DNA from: JBBILO01 sp037444855
GTDB taxonomy: Bacteria; Patescibacteriota; Microgenomatia; UBA1406; GWC2-37-13
DNA: 64,000 nt
Assembly (NCBI GenBank): GCA_037444855.1
Contig: JBBILO010000004.1
Span: forward strand, 1-64,000
Reading direction: 5' to 3'
Made by a program: the position numbers and the translations under genes. The first letter of the stretch is position 1. Every line of letters begins with the position of its first letter. Below, one piece after another: positions 42,761 through 50,029 of this stretch. The notes under the pieces are model-generated. The model did no database searches. It was given only the letters and a program-made list of their open reading frames with translations, and had not been told where the DNA came from.

Positions 42761-43619
42761 TAGTTTTTTGTTTTCGTAAAAGAGATACATAATAATAAAG
42801 GTTTTGTTTAACATTCTCTTTTTTCTTCTCATCTTTAATTTGATTTAACAACTCTTCTATTTCTTTATTTTCAACGGTAATTTTTTCTCTTTCAGCAATT
42901 TCGCCCAAGGCAAATTCTAATTTATAACTCTCAACAATCTCTTTTTTGTACTTTTCTTTTAATTGGTCAATAGTTAATCCTTTAGAATTAAGATAAGTTT
43001 CAATTGTTAATCCCAATTTTTGTAACTCATCAACTAGGTTGGCTAACTTTTTTTGAAGGTCATTTTGAATCAACAATTCAGGGATAGGGCAGTCAATTTC
43101 CTTAATAAGAATATTAAAGATTTCATTCAGTCTAGATATTTTTTTTTCTTCTGTTTCTGCCTCTGATTGATTTGCGTTACTCTCCTCTTTTCCTGGGACC
43201 CATATTTTAGATACTTTTTTATTTTTTTTATTATATTCCATTATCTTCTTTTTATAATTTTTTAAGTCGATCGATGGTAATTCCGCTAAAGTAATTTTAA
43301 TTATCCAATCATCATCTTCTTTTGCCTTAATAAGGTCAATTTTTGGATTAGTAATGGGTTTTAAATTCTCTTTCTTGACAAGTTTATCATAAATTTCTGG
43401 TAGAACTTTTTGAAGGACTTTTTCATACACCCTGTTTTTATCAAGATATTTTTCGGCAATATTTTTGGGGACCCTTCCTTTCCTAAAACCTTTTACCTCC
43501 AAATCTTTTGTCATTTCGCTAAAAGCTTGTTCATATTCTTTTTTGAGAGTATTTTTGTCAATGAGAACCTCAATTTCAGTATTTTTATTTTCTAGGCGGT
43601 TAATTTTATAGGCTTTCAT
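42738..43619 (-). CDS. tig: Trigger factor lacking the PPIase domain
   Basis: Ribosome-associated chaperone. The N-terminal ribosome-binding domain carries the signature GFRKGRVP (about residues 40-47). The following VLQKVLPEIYDKLVKKENLK and ITLAELPSIDLKNYKK are typical. The FKBP-type PPIase domain, which normally follows, is absent: the chain goes through a charged linker (about 130-165) directly into the helical C-terminal arms (IDCPIPELLIQNDLQKKLAN onward). 293 residues against about 430. Its promoter gives a leader of about 2 nt. Confidence 0.92.
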   Translation of the reverse strand: MKAYKINRLENKNTEIEVLIDKNTLKKEYEQAFSEMTKDLEVKGFRKGRVPKNIAEKYLDKNRVYEKVLQKVLPEIYDKLVKKENLKPITNPKIDLIKAKEDDDWIIKITLAELPSIDLKNYKKKIMEYNKKNKKVSKIWVPGKEESNANQSEAETEEKKISRLNEIFNILIKEIDCPIPELLIQNDLQKKLANLVDELQKLGLTIETYLNSKGLTIDQLKEKYKKEIVESYKLEFALGEIAEREKITVENKEIEELLNQIKDEKKKENVKQNLYYYVSLLRKQKTIDFLLNL

Positions 43620-43627
43620 AAGTTTTA

Positions 43628-43655
43628 ATTATAAAGATAAAATCTTATTTGTAAA
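43628..43655 (-). promoter_or_regulatory. Promoter of tig
   Basis: TTTACA (-35), 16-bp spacer, TATAAT (-10), 8 nt to the tig ATG, inside the end of the upstream gene. Confidence 0.6.
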
Positions 43656-44192
43656 GAGATATTCTAATCTTTTTTCTTCGTTGATAAAAATTTCTTTTAA
43701 AAATTTTACTCGTTGAGCCCAAGTAGAACTTTCTGAGTAGATGATCCCAATTTCATCCTCAGTCTTAGCGCCTTTATTGAGATAGTGTTCCCGAATTCCT
43801 TTTCCAACAGCTTCAATTGATTCGTTCCAATCTCGAAACATAACATAACCACCTCCCCAACCAAAAGGATTAAAGCTTTGGGGGTAAACAAAACGTCCAA
43901 AGGTTGATTCTAAACCGGCAATCGCTGGTAGTAAATAACAATCTAATTGGTACTTTTGGCAGACATATATGAATTGATTAACACTGCTGACTAAAGGTGA
44001 TTGGTATTTAACAAAAACATTTTCAATAGCTTTAATCTTGATAAAAAAATGATTTTCAACGGTGATATTATTATCAGATTTAAGTTTAGCCGATGACTCA
44101 CTCACAGTTTCGGCTTTCGCAAAATAAAACAAGGGTACAAAAAAAAGGAATATCAGAATTAGGATGACATTTTTTTTAAGAAATTGCCCCAT
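43629..44192 (-). CDS. Secreted glucosaminidase/lysozyme-like protein
   Basis: Putative peptidoglycan hydrolase. The N-terminal signal peptide (NVILILIFLFFVPLFYFAKA, about residues 9-28) is followed by a lysozyme-like domain. This has CYLLPAIAGLESTFGRFVYP (Glu in LESTFG), NPFGWGGGYVMFRDW, AVGKGIREHYLNKG and SSTWAQRVKFLKEIF. It is paralogous to the 41604-42197 gene but with a cleavable-looking signal rather than an anchor. 187 residues. Strong promoter with a hairpin/U-run leader directly before the ATG, so expression is probably tuned at the RNA level. Confidence 0.84.
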   Translation of the reverse strand: MGQFLKKNVILILIFLFFVPLFYFAKAETVSESSAKLKSDNNITVENHFFIKIKAIENVFVKYQSPLVSSVNQFIYVCQKYQLDCYLLPAIAGLESTFGRFVYPQSFNPFGWGGGYVMFRDWNESIEAVGKGIREHYLNKGAKTEDEIGIIYSESSTWAQRVKFLKEIFINEEKRLEYLFTNKILSL

Positions 44193-44235
44193 AAAAAAAA
44201 TCCTAAAGCTTATCCAATAGGATAAACCTTAGGAT
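44193..44235 (-). terminator. Leader hairpin with U-run immediately before the 43629-44192 start codon
   Basis: On the minus-strand RNA a 16-bp stem with a 4-nt loop (UAUU) is followed by about eight U and then AUG. The two positions that mismatch on the plus strand become G-U pairs on the minus strand, so the structure is made for this strand. It could be an attenuator for this gene, a 5' stabiliser, or the end point of transcription coming from the tRNA genes. Confidence 0.7.
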
Positions 44236-44566
44236 CTGGATATTATTATAGCAAATTAATATAGGTAAGTCAATATTATTAGCTACCAAATTTGAGGTTA
44301 AAGTCTAGATCTTATTTCTTTGTCATCCTATTCTCCGATTCAAAAAATTAAAATCTATTTAAGGCACTGAAACGAGTTCGGTACGACAGACTACTATTAA
44401 TTACATCTTAATCTTATCTTACTCTGATCTCGATCCTAGCCTCGTTATGACGGGATGAAGTGGAGGGATCTTAAAGATTATTAAGATATTTATCGATTTC
44501 GTTTCGTTCCGCTCGGAATAATAGGAAAAAGGAATGTGGGATATTCGAAGTTGGTCTCAAACGTTT
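44236..44566. other. Spacer with promoter and degenerate dispersed repeat
   Basis: It contains the promoter at 44245-44273. From about 44321 to 44520 there are repeat-like pieces: TGTCATCCTATTCTCCGATT, GTTATGACGGGATGAAGTGG, AGGGATCTTAAAGATT, and CGTTCCGCTCGGAATAAT. Together they resemble worn copies of the 'GTCATTCCGAGCGGAGCGAAG ... GGGATCTT' type repeats seen between genes in many bacteria. No ORF or RNA gene recognised. Confidence 0.45.
44245..44273 (-). promoter_or_regulatory. Strong promoter of the secreted lysozyme-like gene
   Basis: TTGACT (-35), 17-bp spacer, extended TGC plus TATAAT (-10) on the minus strand. Transcription would begin about 3 nt before the leader hairpin. Confidence 0.8.
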
Positions 44567-44643
44567 TGGCGGGGCCAACGGGACTTGAACCCGCAACCTC
44601 TGCCGTGACAGGGCAGCGCTCTAACCAATTGAGCTATGACCCC
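44567..44643 (-). tRNA. tRNA-Asp (anticodon GTC), CCA encoded
   Basis: Acceptor GGGGTCA pairs with TGGCCCC. The D arm is GCTC/GAGC, the anticodon stem CTGCC/GGCAG with loop CTGTCAC (anticodon GTC), and the T arm GCGGG/CCCGT with TTCAAGT. Discriminator G is followed by genomic CCA, the only one of the six tRNAs here with encoded CCA. Confidence 0.97.
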
Positions 44644-44761
44644 AACAGATAAAAAATTATAAATCCGAAGTACGAAATCCTAAACCTAAAAAAAACCCTT
44701 TGTTATTCTAAATCTTAAAACCAAACACCTCTATACTAAATATTTTATACCAATTACTTTG

Positions 44762-44836
44762 GGTGACTGAGGGGACTTGAACCCCCAACAACCTGCTCCA
44801 CAGGCAGGTGCTCTCACCAATTGAGCTACAGTCACC
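44762..44836 (-). tRNA. tRNA-His (anticodon GTG)
   Basis: The anticodon loop is CTGTGGA within CCTGC/GCAGG. The extra 5' G (G-1) pairs with C73, giving the 8-bp acceptor stem that is the identity element for HisRS. No CCA is encoded. Confidence 0.96.
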
Positions 44837-44903
44837 AAGATATATAATTTTAACATAAAATTATAATGTTTATAGCGGTTTTAACGGTTATAATATAATA
44901 TCA

Positions 44904-44975
44904 GCCCCTGTAGCTTAACGGATAAAGCACTGGTCTTCGGAACCAGTGATGGGGGTTCGATTCCCTCCAGGGGCA
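44904..44975 (+). tRNA. tRNA-Arg (anticodon TCG)
   Basis: Acceptor GCCCCTG/CAGGGGC, D arm GCTT/AAGC, and anticodon stem CTGGT/ACCAG with loop CTTCGGA (anticodon TCG, reads CGA and possibly other CGN). Discriminator A; no CCA encoded. Two overlapping TATAAT boxes (44889-44899) lie just upstream. Confidence 0.96.
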
Positions 44976-44982
44976 CACAAAC

Positions 44983-45055
44983 GGGCCTGTAGCTCAACTG
45001 GTAGAGCAGCGCCCTCTTAAGGCGTCGGTTGGGAGTTCGAGTCTCCCCAGGCTCA
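44983..45055 (+). tRNA. tRNA-Lys (anticodon CTT)
   Basis: Acceptor GGGCCTG/CAGGCTC (one G-T pair), anticodon stem GCGCC/GGCGT with loop CTCTTAA (anticodon CTT, A37). Discriminator A; no CCA encoded. It lies 7 bp after tRNA-Arg and 7 bp before mtaB, so all are likely one transcript. Confidence 0.96.
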
Positions 45056-45062
45056 CTTTTTT

Positions 45063-46361
45063 ATGAAAAAAAAGTTTCTCTCTTTGGCCTTAGGTTGTCG
45101 AGTCAATCAGGCAGAAAAAGAACTTTTGGATTATCAGCTAATTAAAAGTGGTTGGGAAAAATCAGAAGATAATCCAGAGATTATCGTCGTTAATACCTGT
45201 ACGGTGACTCATAAAGCAGATCGCGAAAGTCGCCAACTCATATATCAATTAAAAAAAAATTTTCCGAAATCTAAAGTAGTAATTACCGGCTGTGCGGCGA
45301 CTTATTGGTTAAAAAATAATATTAGTCATAAGCTCCCGATAGATTTAATCGTTGACAATCAAAATAAAGATCTCCTTTTCAAGAGAATCAATCAGTTGGT
45401 GGGAATTAGAAAAACCAGTGATTTATTTTTAAGCGATAGTTTTATTTCTGATAAATATCTTTCATCAAAAAGGTTGCTTCTTAAAATTCAAGATGGGTGT
45501 CATCGCTTCTGTTCTTTTTGTATTGTTCCCTATCTTCGTGGACTTCCAAGATCAATTCCAGAAGAACAAATTGTTGACAAAATTAACTTTTATCAAAATA
45601 ATTTTTCCATTAAAGAAGTTATTTTAACAGCTATTAATACTGAGGCTTATGGTTATGATAATGGAAAAAGCTTAAATTCATTAGTGATCTCAATTTTGAA
45701 TCAAACTAAAATTCCAAGAATTAGCTTTGGTTCCATTCATCCGTGGTCTTTTAATAGTAGTTTTCTGCAGGTTTTAAAGGTAATAAAAGATACTAATCGA
45801 TTTGTTTATTTTTTTCATATTCCCATGCAATCAGGTTCGAATGAGATCTTAAAGTTAATGAAAAGGGGTTATACTACCAGCGAATATGAAGAGATTGTGA
45901 ATCAGATCAAAAGAATTTATCCCTATGCCTTTATCGCCACCGATGTCATTGTCGGTTTTTTAGGAGAAAGTGATGAAAAATTTGAAGAAACTTATCAATT
46001 TTTAAAGAAAATTCCAGTCGATCGTTTCCATGTTTTTCGCTATTCAAAAAGAGAAAAAACGGCTGCCTATTATCTTGAAAAACATATTCCCCCAATCACT
46101 GAAAAAGTGAAAAAAAATCGGGCACAAGTTTTAAGAGATCTTTCTCAACAAAAATTTACTTTATTTAAAGAAAAAATGGTCAATCAGAATGACTTAGCGT
46201 TAATTTTAAATAAAAAAGTTGATCAACATTTTTATGAGGCGCTTCTCTCTAATCAAATACCAGTAATTGTTGAAGCAAAACCAAGTGATGTCGGCGAAAT
46301 AAGAAAAGTGAAGGTGACCGAGTTTAAAAAGTCATTACTTTTTGGTAAAATTATTAATTAA
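45063..46361 (+). CDS. mtaB: tRNA (t6A37) methylthiotransferase MtaB-like
   Basis: Radical-SAM enzyme of the methylthiotransferase family; the MtaB branch turns t6A37 into ms2t6A37 in tRNA-Lys. The UPF0004 N-domain has LALGCRVNQAEKELLDYQL and VNTCTVTHKADRESRQ, both MtaB-like. The radical-SAM cluster motif is KIQDGCHRFCSFCIVPYLRG (CxxxCxxC), followed by HIPMQSGSNEILKLMKRGYT. 432 residues, family norm. It begins 7 bp after tRNA-Lys and its stop directly abuts tRNA-Val. Confidence 0.93.
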   Translation: MKKKFLSLALGCRVNQAEKELLDYQLIKSGWEKSEDNPEIIVVNTCTVTHKADRESRQLIYQLKKNFPKSKVVITGCAATYWLKNNISHKLPIDLIVDNQNKDLLFKRINQLVGIRKTSDLFLSDSFISDKYLSSKRLLLKIQDGCHRFCSFCIVPYLRGLPRSIPEEQIVDKINFYQNNFSIKEVILTAINTEAYGYDNGKSLNSLVISILNQTKIPRISFGSIHPWSFNSSFLQVLKVIKDTNRFVYFFHIPMQSGSNEILKLMKRGYTTSEYEEIVNQIKRIYPYAFIATDVIVGFLGESDEKFEETYQFLKKIPVDRFHVFRYSKREKTAAYYLEKHIPPITEKVKKNRAQVLRDLSQQKFTLFKEKMVNQNDLALILNKKVDQHFYEALLSNQIPVIVEAKPSDVGEIRKVKVTEFKKSLLFGKIIN

Positions 46362-46434
46362 GGACCCTTAGCTCAATGGCTAGAGCGTTCGCTTGACGTG
46401 CGAAAGGTTGGAGGTTCGAGCCCTCCAGGGTCCA
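46362..46434 (+). tRNA. tRNA-Val (anticodon GAC)
   Basis: Acceptor GGACCCT/AGGGTCC, anticodon stem TTCGC/GCGAA with loop TTGACGT (anticodon GAC). Discriminator A; no CCA. The first base follows the mtaB TAA with no gap, so tRNA maturation must cut at the mtaB stop codon. Confidence 0.96.
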
Positions 46435-46443
46435 CTAAAAATG

Positions 46444-46478
46444 GAACGTAGAACGTGGAACGTAAAACGTAGAACTTA
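46444..46478. repeat. Five 7-bp tandem units (GAACGTA)
   Basis: GAACGTA, GAACGTG, GAACGTA, AAACGTA, GAACTTA in phase, 9 bp after tRNA-Val. Confidence 0.8.
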
Positions 46479-46631
46479 AATTAATGAATAAAGAAATACG
46501 ATATACATTATTTAATCTCAAACCGCAAAAGGTTAAAATTAAATTAGTGTAGAAGTAAAAGTTGGAAATGGTTAAAATTAGGTGCAATCAGTGAAATCAT
46601 TCAAATCGGTTGAATCTACACTACTTTTTTT

Positions 46632-46675
46632 GTCATGCCGAGCGAAGCGACCAATGAGAGCGGAGTCGAAGAAGT
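46632..46675. repeat. GTCATGCCGAGCGAAGCG-type dispersed element
   Basis: GTCATGCCGAGCGAAGCG followed by GAGCGGAGTCGAAGAAGTT. It is GC-richer than its surroundings and of a type recurring between genes in many bacterial genomes; worn relatives lie at 44321-44520. Confidence 0.5.
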
Positions 46676-46698
46676 TGTTTTAAATCATTTATTTGCTT

Positions 46699-46720
46699 GT
46701 TAGCCAGCTTGCTGGTTAAT
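46699..46720. repeat. Copy 2 of the 22-bp dispersed intergenic repeat
   Basis: Matches 12129-12150 at 20 of 22 positions; both differences are T/C changes. Confidence 0.65.
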
Positions 46721-46752
46721 TAATAATTAAAAATTGAAATTGATTTTAATTT

Positions 46753-48156
46753 TTACTTTCTTTTGATCTTGTATCCAGTTTCACTGTCTTCGATTAAATA
46801 TCCGAGTGATTCGATTTTTTTTCTTAATTCATCGGCTTTTTGATAATTTTTTTGTTTTCGAGCTGTTTGCCTCTCCTCTGCTAGTTGAATAATTTTATCT
46901 GGAATGATATCTGGAGCAACTTCTTTTAGTTTTAAGCCAAGAACATGATCAAAATTTAATAAAAGAGAATATTTTTCATCTTTGGGAATATTTTGATCGT
47001 CAACCAGCCTCCAAGCAAGAGATAGAGCTTCTGGAATTTTAAAGTCATTCGAAATACATTCAATAAATTGATTTTGATATTTGATTGTCTGGGTATTTGT
47101 CAATTTAGATGTCGATTTGACTTTATCGGCTAGCCAAGATTTTATTTTGTTGATTAACTTTAATCTCGCTTGTCGTGATGAGAAAAGAGCATTAAAAGTA
47201 AAATTTTGTTGTGATCGATAGTGGGCTTGAAGATAAAAATATCGGAGATCTAAAGGATCATATTCTTTTTTTATAACGTCGTTTAATGTAAAGACATTGC
47301 CTTCGGATTTTGACATTTTTTTATTATCGACCAATAAATGTTCATTATGGAGCCAATAATTGACAAATTTTTTGCCGGTGTATGATTCACTTTGAGCAAT
47401 TTCATTGGTATGATGAATCGGGATATGCTCGACTCCCCCCATATGAACATCAATCGTTTCACCAAGAAGTTTGGTGGCCATCACCGAACATTCAATGTGC
47501 CAACCAGGAAAGCCTTCACCCCAAGGCGATGGCCATGTCTGAAGGGCATTTTTATGTTCGCCTTTTTTAAAAAACCAAAGTGCAAAGTCATAGAAGTGTT
47601 TTTTTTGAGGATCAGCCACATTCCCTTTACCGGCATTGGGTAATTGGAGATTGAGTTTTTGCCGGGAAAGTTGAGTATATTTTTTAAATTTTGTGACATC
47701 AAAATAGATTGCTAGATCAGTAAGATAAGCAATATTATCTTTGAGAAGTTTATCGATCATTTTAATCATTTCTGAAATGTATTCTGTCGCCTTTGGCTTG
47801 TATGTCGGTTCTTTTATATTTAAAAGTTGAGTGTCGTGTTCAAAAATTTCAATATATTTTTGAGCAACTTGCTGAGGGGTTAATTTTTCCCTCCTGGCGG
47901 CCTTTTCCATTTTGTCCTCGCCTTCGTCCGCATCGGAGGCTAAATGACCGACATCGGTGTAGTTTCTAACAAAAATAACCCGATAGCCAAGATATTCAAA
48001 GGTTCGTCTAATCAGATCCGCCCAGACCATGGCGCGAAGATTGCCAATATGTTGGACCCAATAGACGGTGGGGCCACATTGATAAAAGAGTACCCGTTTA
48101 TCAGAAAGAGTTTTAAATTCTTCTATTTTTCTTGTCAGAGTATTGTATAGCTTCAT
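46753..48156 (-). CDS. cysS: Cysteinyl-tRNA synthetase
   Basis: Class I synthetase. The HIGH-type motif is in YWVQHIGNLRAMVWADLIRR. Zinc/cysteine-binding residues include YQCGPTVYW and a GWHIECSVMATKLLG segment with GGVEHIPIHHTNEIAQSE. The KMSKS loop is KKMSKSEGN (about residue 270). The C-terminal domain ends with KADELRKKIESLGYLIED, the conserved CysRS end. 467 residues, normal. It follows pheT by 3 bp on the same strand and is probably read from the pheS promoter. Confidence 0.97.
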   Translation of the reverse strand: MKLYNTLTRKIEEFKTLSDKRVLFYQCGPTVYWVQHIGNLRAMVWADLIRRTFEYLGYRVIFVRNYTDVGHLASDADEGEDKMEKAARREKLTPQQVAQKYIEIFEHDTQLLNIKEPTYKPKATEYISEMIKMIDKLLKDNIAYLTDLAIYFDVTKFKKYTQLSRQKLNLQLPNAGKGNVADPQKKHFYDFALWFFKKGEHKNALQTWPSPWGEGFPGWHIECSVMATKLLGETIDVHMGGVEHIPIHHTNEIAQSESYTGKKFVNYWLHNEHLLVDNKKMSKSEGNVFTLNDVIKKEYDPLDLRYFYLQAHYRSQQNFTFNALFSSRQARLKLINKIKSWLADKVKSTSKLTNTQTIKYQNQFIECISNDFKIPEALSLAWRLVDDQNIPKDEKYSLLLNFDHVLGLKLKEVAPDIIPDKIIQLAEERQTARKQKNYQKADELRKKIESLGYLIEDSETGYKIKRK

Positions 48157-48159
48157 AGA

Positions 48160-50028
48160 TTAAATTTTTTCTAATTCTTTTTTTGCCTCTTCTTCGGTAA
48201 TATTTCGCTGATTCGAAGAAAAATAAAATCTTACTGTTAATCGATTTTGGTACAAATCAATGACTTCTAATTTTTGGAATAATGGCGATTGCTTAGATTT
48301 GTTTAAAATTTTTTCAAAAGTTAGCTCAGGAGACAAGTTAAAGGTTTTGTCTAATTTAATTACTGCATAAGGATTGATTGGGATATATTTGGGCAAAATA
48401 CGATATTTTTTTATAAACTGATTTAGGTCAATCTCAACTAAATAAATACTATTTTTTTCAATTATTTGAAAATCAAGATCATCGATATGAATCTCATTGA
48501 TCAATGCTTCAATGATTCCTTTAAGGTCAAAATAATCGGTGTTAACGGCAATTCCTAATCGATAAATCTCCTCGGGTAAGTCGTCTTTTATGGGCAGATA
48601 AACCTTAGCGATTTCAAAAAATTTTAGTTTCTCTCTTTTTCCTTGATTATCTTTGATATTTTTATAAAGTGATGGTAAAAGTGATGTTCTTAAATATTCA
48701 ATTTCTTTAGAAATCGTATTCTTTATCCTTAAATGATTTTTTACCTCTAACCCCCATTCTTCGATCATCTCTTTTGAGATCATTGAATAATTAATGACTT
48801 CATTTAGTCCAAGATGTTTTAAGAAATATTTTATTTTTAATGAAAGGTTAAATAACTGATCATATTCTACTGGTTGAATAAGAAGGGCTGGTGGTGATAA
48901 ACGATTGGGTAAATTGTCGTAACCATAAATTCGAGCAATTTCCTCAACTATATCTTCAGGGATTGAGACATCATATTTTCGATAAAATGGGATCTCAACT
49001 ATGACTTTATCTTCCATTGCTTTGGGTTTAAAATTTAAATCTGAAAGAATTGAAATAATTGTTTTCTTGTCAATCTCCAGACCAATTTTTTGCTTAATAA
49101 AATCAAAAGTGGTTTCGATTTTTTTTGGATTATAAGGATTGGGATAAATATCAAAAACTTGAGAAATTGGTTTCGCTTTAGCATATTTCTCAAGTAGTTC
49201 AACGCCATAAACTAATGTTGGCTCCACTCTTTCTTCATCTAATCCTTTTTCAAAATAAGTGGCGGCGACTGTTCTCAAACCAGTATTCATCACCGTTTTT
49301 CTAATTTTTTCTTTGTTATATGTTTGAACAAAAAGAAGGATCCGTTTTGTTTTATTGGTAACTGAAGAATTCAAACCGCCCATGATTCCGCAAAGATCGA
49401 CTAATCTTTCTTCCCCATCTTCGATAACAATATCGCCATCATTTAAAATGATTTCTTTTTGATCTAAGGTGACAATTTTTTCGCCTCTCTTTGCTTCTCT
49501 CATAATCATTTTTCTCCCTTTTATTTGATCAAAATCAAAGATATGGACTGGTTGTCCGAATGTAATCATTAAATAATTTGAAATATCAACAACGTTATTA
49601 ATTACTTTAATTCCAGCCGCTTGGAGCCGATGTTTAATAAATTCAGGAGAAGAATTAACTTCAACATGATCTAGAATAATGGCAGTAAAACGAGAGCATA
49701 AATTCGATTGGTTAATGATTATCTTAAGGTTTTCTTTTGACTCAGTTTTAATATTTGAAAAACGATATTTTTTAAAAGGATTTAGTTTTAAAAGAGCTTT
49801 TTTGTTAAATCGAGGCAAGATAGCAATGGCCTCTTGGGCGATTCCAATAACTGAAGCGGTATCTATTCGATTGCTAATGATTTCGATGTCGTAAATACAA
49901 TCATCGTTAAATGGTTCAATTTTTTCAATCGAAGGACCGGAGATTGAGAGATATTTTTGAATTTCATAAGGGTTGGCGTCTGTATTAAGATAATCTAATA
50001 ACCATTGATGAGTAATTTTTATGTTCAT
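48160..50028 (-). CDS. pheT: Phenylalanyl-tRNA synthetase beta subunit, without the EMAP/OB tRNA-binding domain
   Basis: Subunit of (alpha-beta)2 PheRS. It begins MNIKITHQWLLDYLN, then SISGPSIEKIEPFNDDCIYD runs directly into IEIISNRIDTASVIGIAQE. In ordinary bacterial PheT about 110 residues forming the OB-fold tRNA_bind domain sit between these two parts. The B3/B4 editing region (EFIKHRLQAAGIKVINNVVD, GQPVHIFDFDQIKGRKM), B5 and the catalytic-like core follow. A short FDX-ACB domain ends in ITEEEAKKELEKI. 622 residues against about 800. 1 bp after pheS. Confidence 0.94.
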   Translation of the reverse strand: MNIKITHQWLLDYLNTDANPYEIQKYLSISGPSIEKIEPFNDDCIYDIEIISNRIDTASVIGIAQEAIAILPRFNKKALLKLNPFKKYRFSNIKTESKENLKIIINQSNLCSRFTAIILDHVEVNSSPEFIKHRLQAAGIKVINNVVDISNYLMITFGQPVHIFDFDQIKGRKMIMREAKRGEKIVTLDQKEIILNDGDIVIEDGEERLVDLCGIMGGLNSSVTNKTKRILLFVQTYNKEKIRKTVMNTGLRTVAATYFEKGLDEERVEPTLVYGVELLEKYAKAKPISQVFDIYPNPYNPKKIETTFDFIKQKIGLEIDKKTIISILSDLNFKPKAMEDKVIVEIPFYRKYDVSIPEDIVEEIARIYGYDNLPNRLSPPALLIQPVEYDQLFNLSLKIKYFLKHLGLNEVINYSMISKEMIEEWGLEVKNHLRIKNTISKEIEYLRTSLLPSLYKNIKDNQGKREKLKFFEIAKVYLPIKDDLPEEIYRLGIAVNTDYFDLKGIIEALINEIHIDDLDFQIIEKNSIYLVEIDLNQFIKKYRILPKYIPINPYAVIKLDKTFNLSPELTFEKILNKSKQSPLFQKLEVIDLYQNRLTVRFYFSSNQRNITEEEAKKELEKI

Positions 50029-50029
50029 A

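Larger units (their letters stand above)
46435..46752. other. Repeat-rich spacer between tRNA-Val and cysS
   Basis: 318 bp without an ORF. It holds a 7-bp tandem repeat (46444-46478), a 'GTCATGCCGAGCGAAGCG' dispersed-type element (46632-46675) and copy 2 of the 22-bp repeat (46699-46720), followed by AATTAAAAATTGAAATT. No terminator with a good U-run seen. Confidence 0.6.

Noticed and set aside
46444..46478. CRISPR-like array
   Set aside because: Units are 7 bp without spacers; no cas genes are in the window.
47392..47643. Plus-strand ORFs inside cysS and pheS/pheT
   Set aside because: All mirror conserved synthetase codons; no separate start signals.
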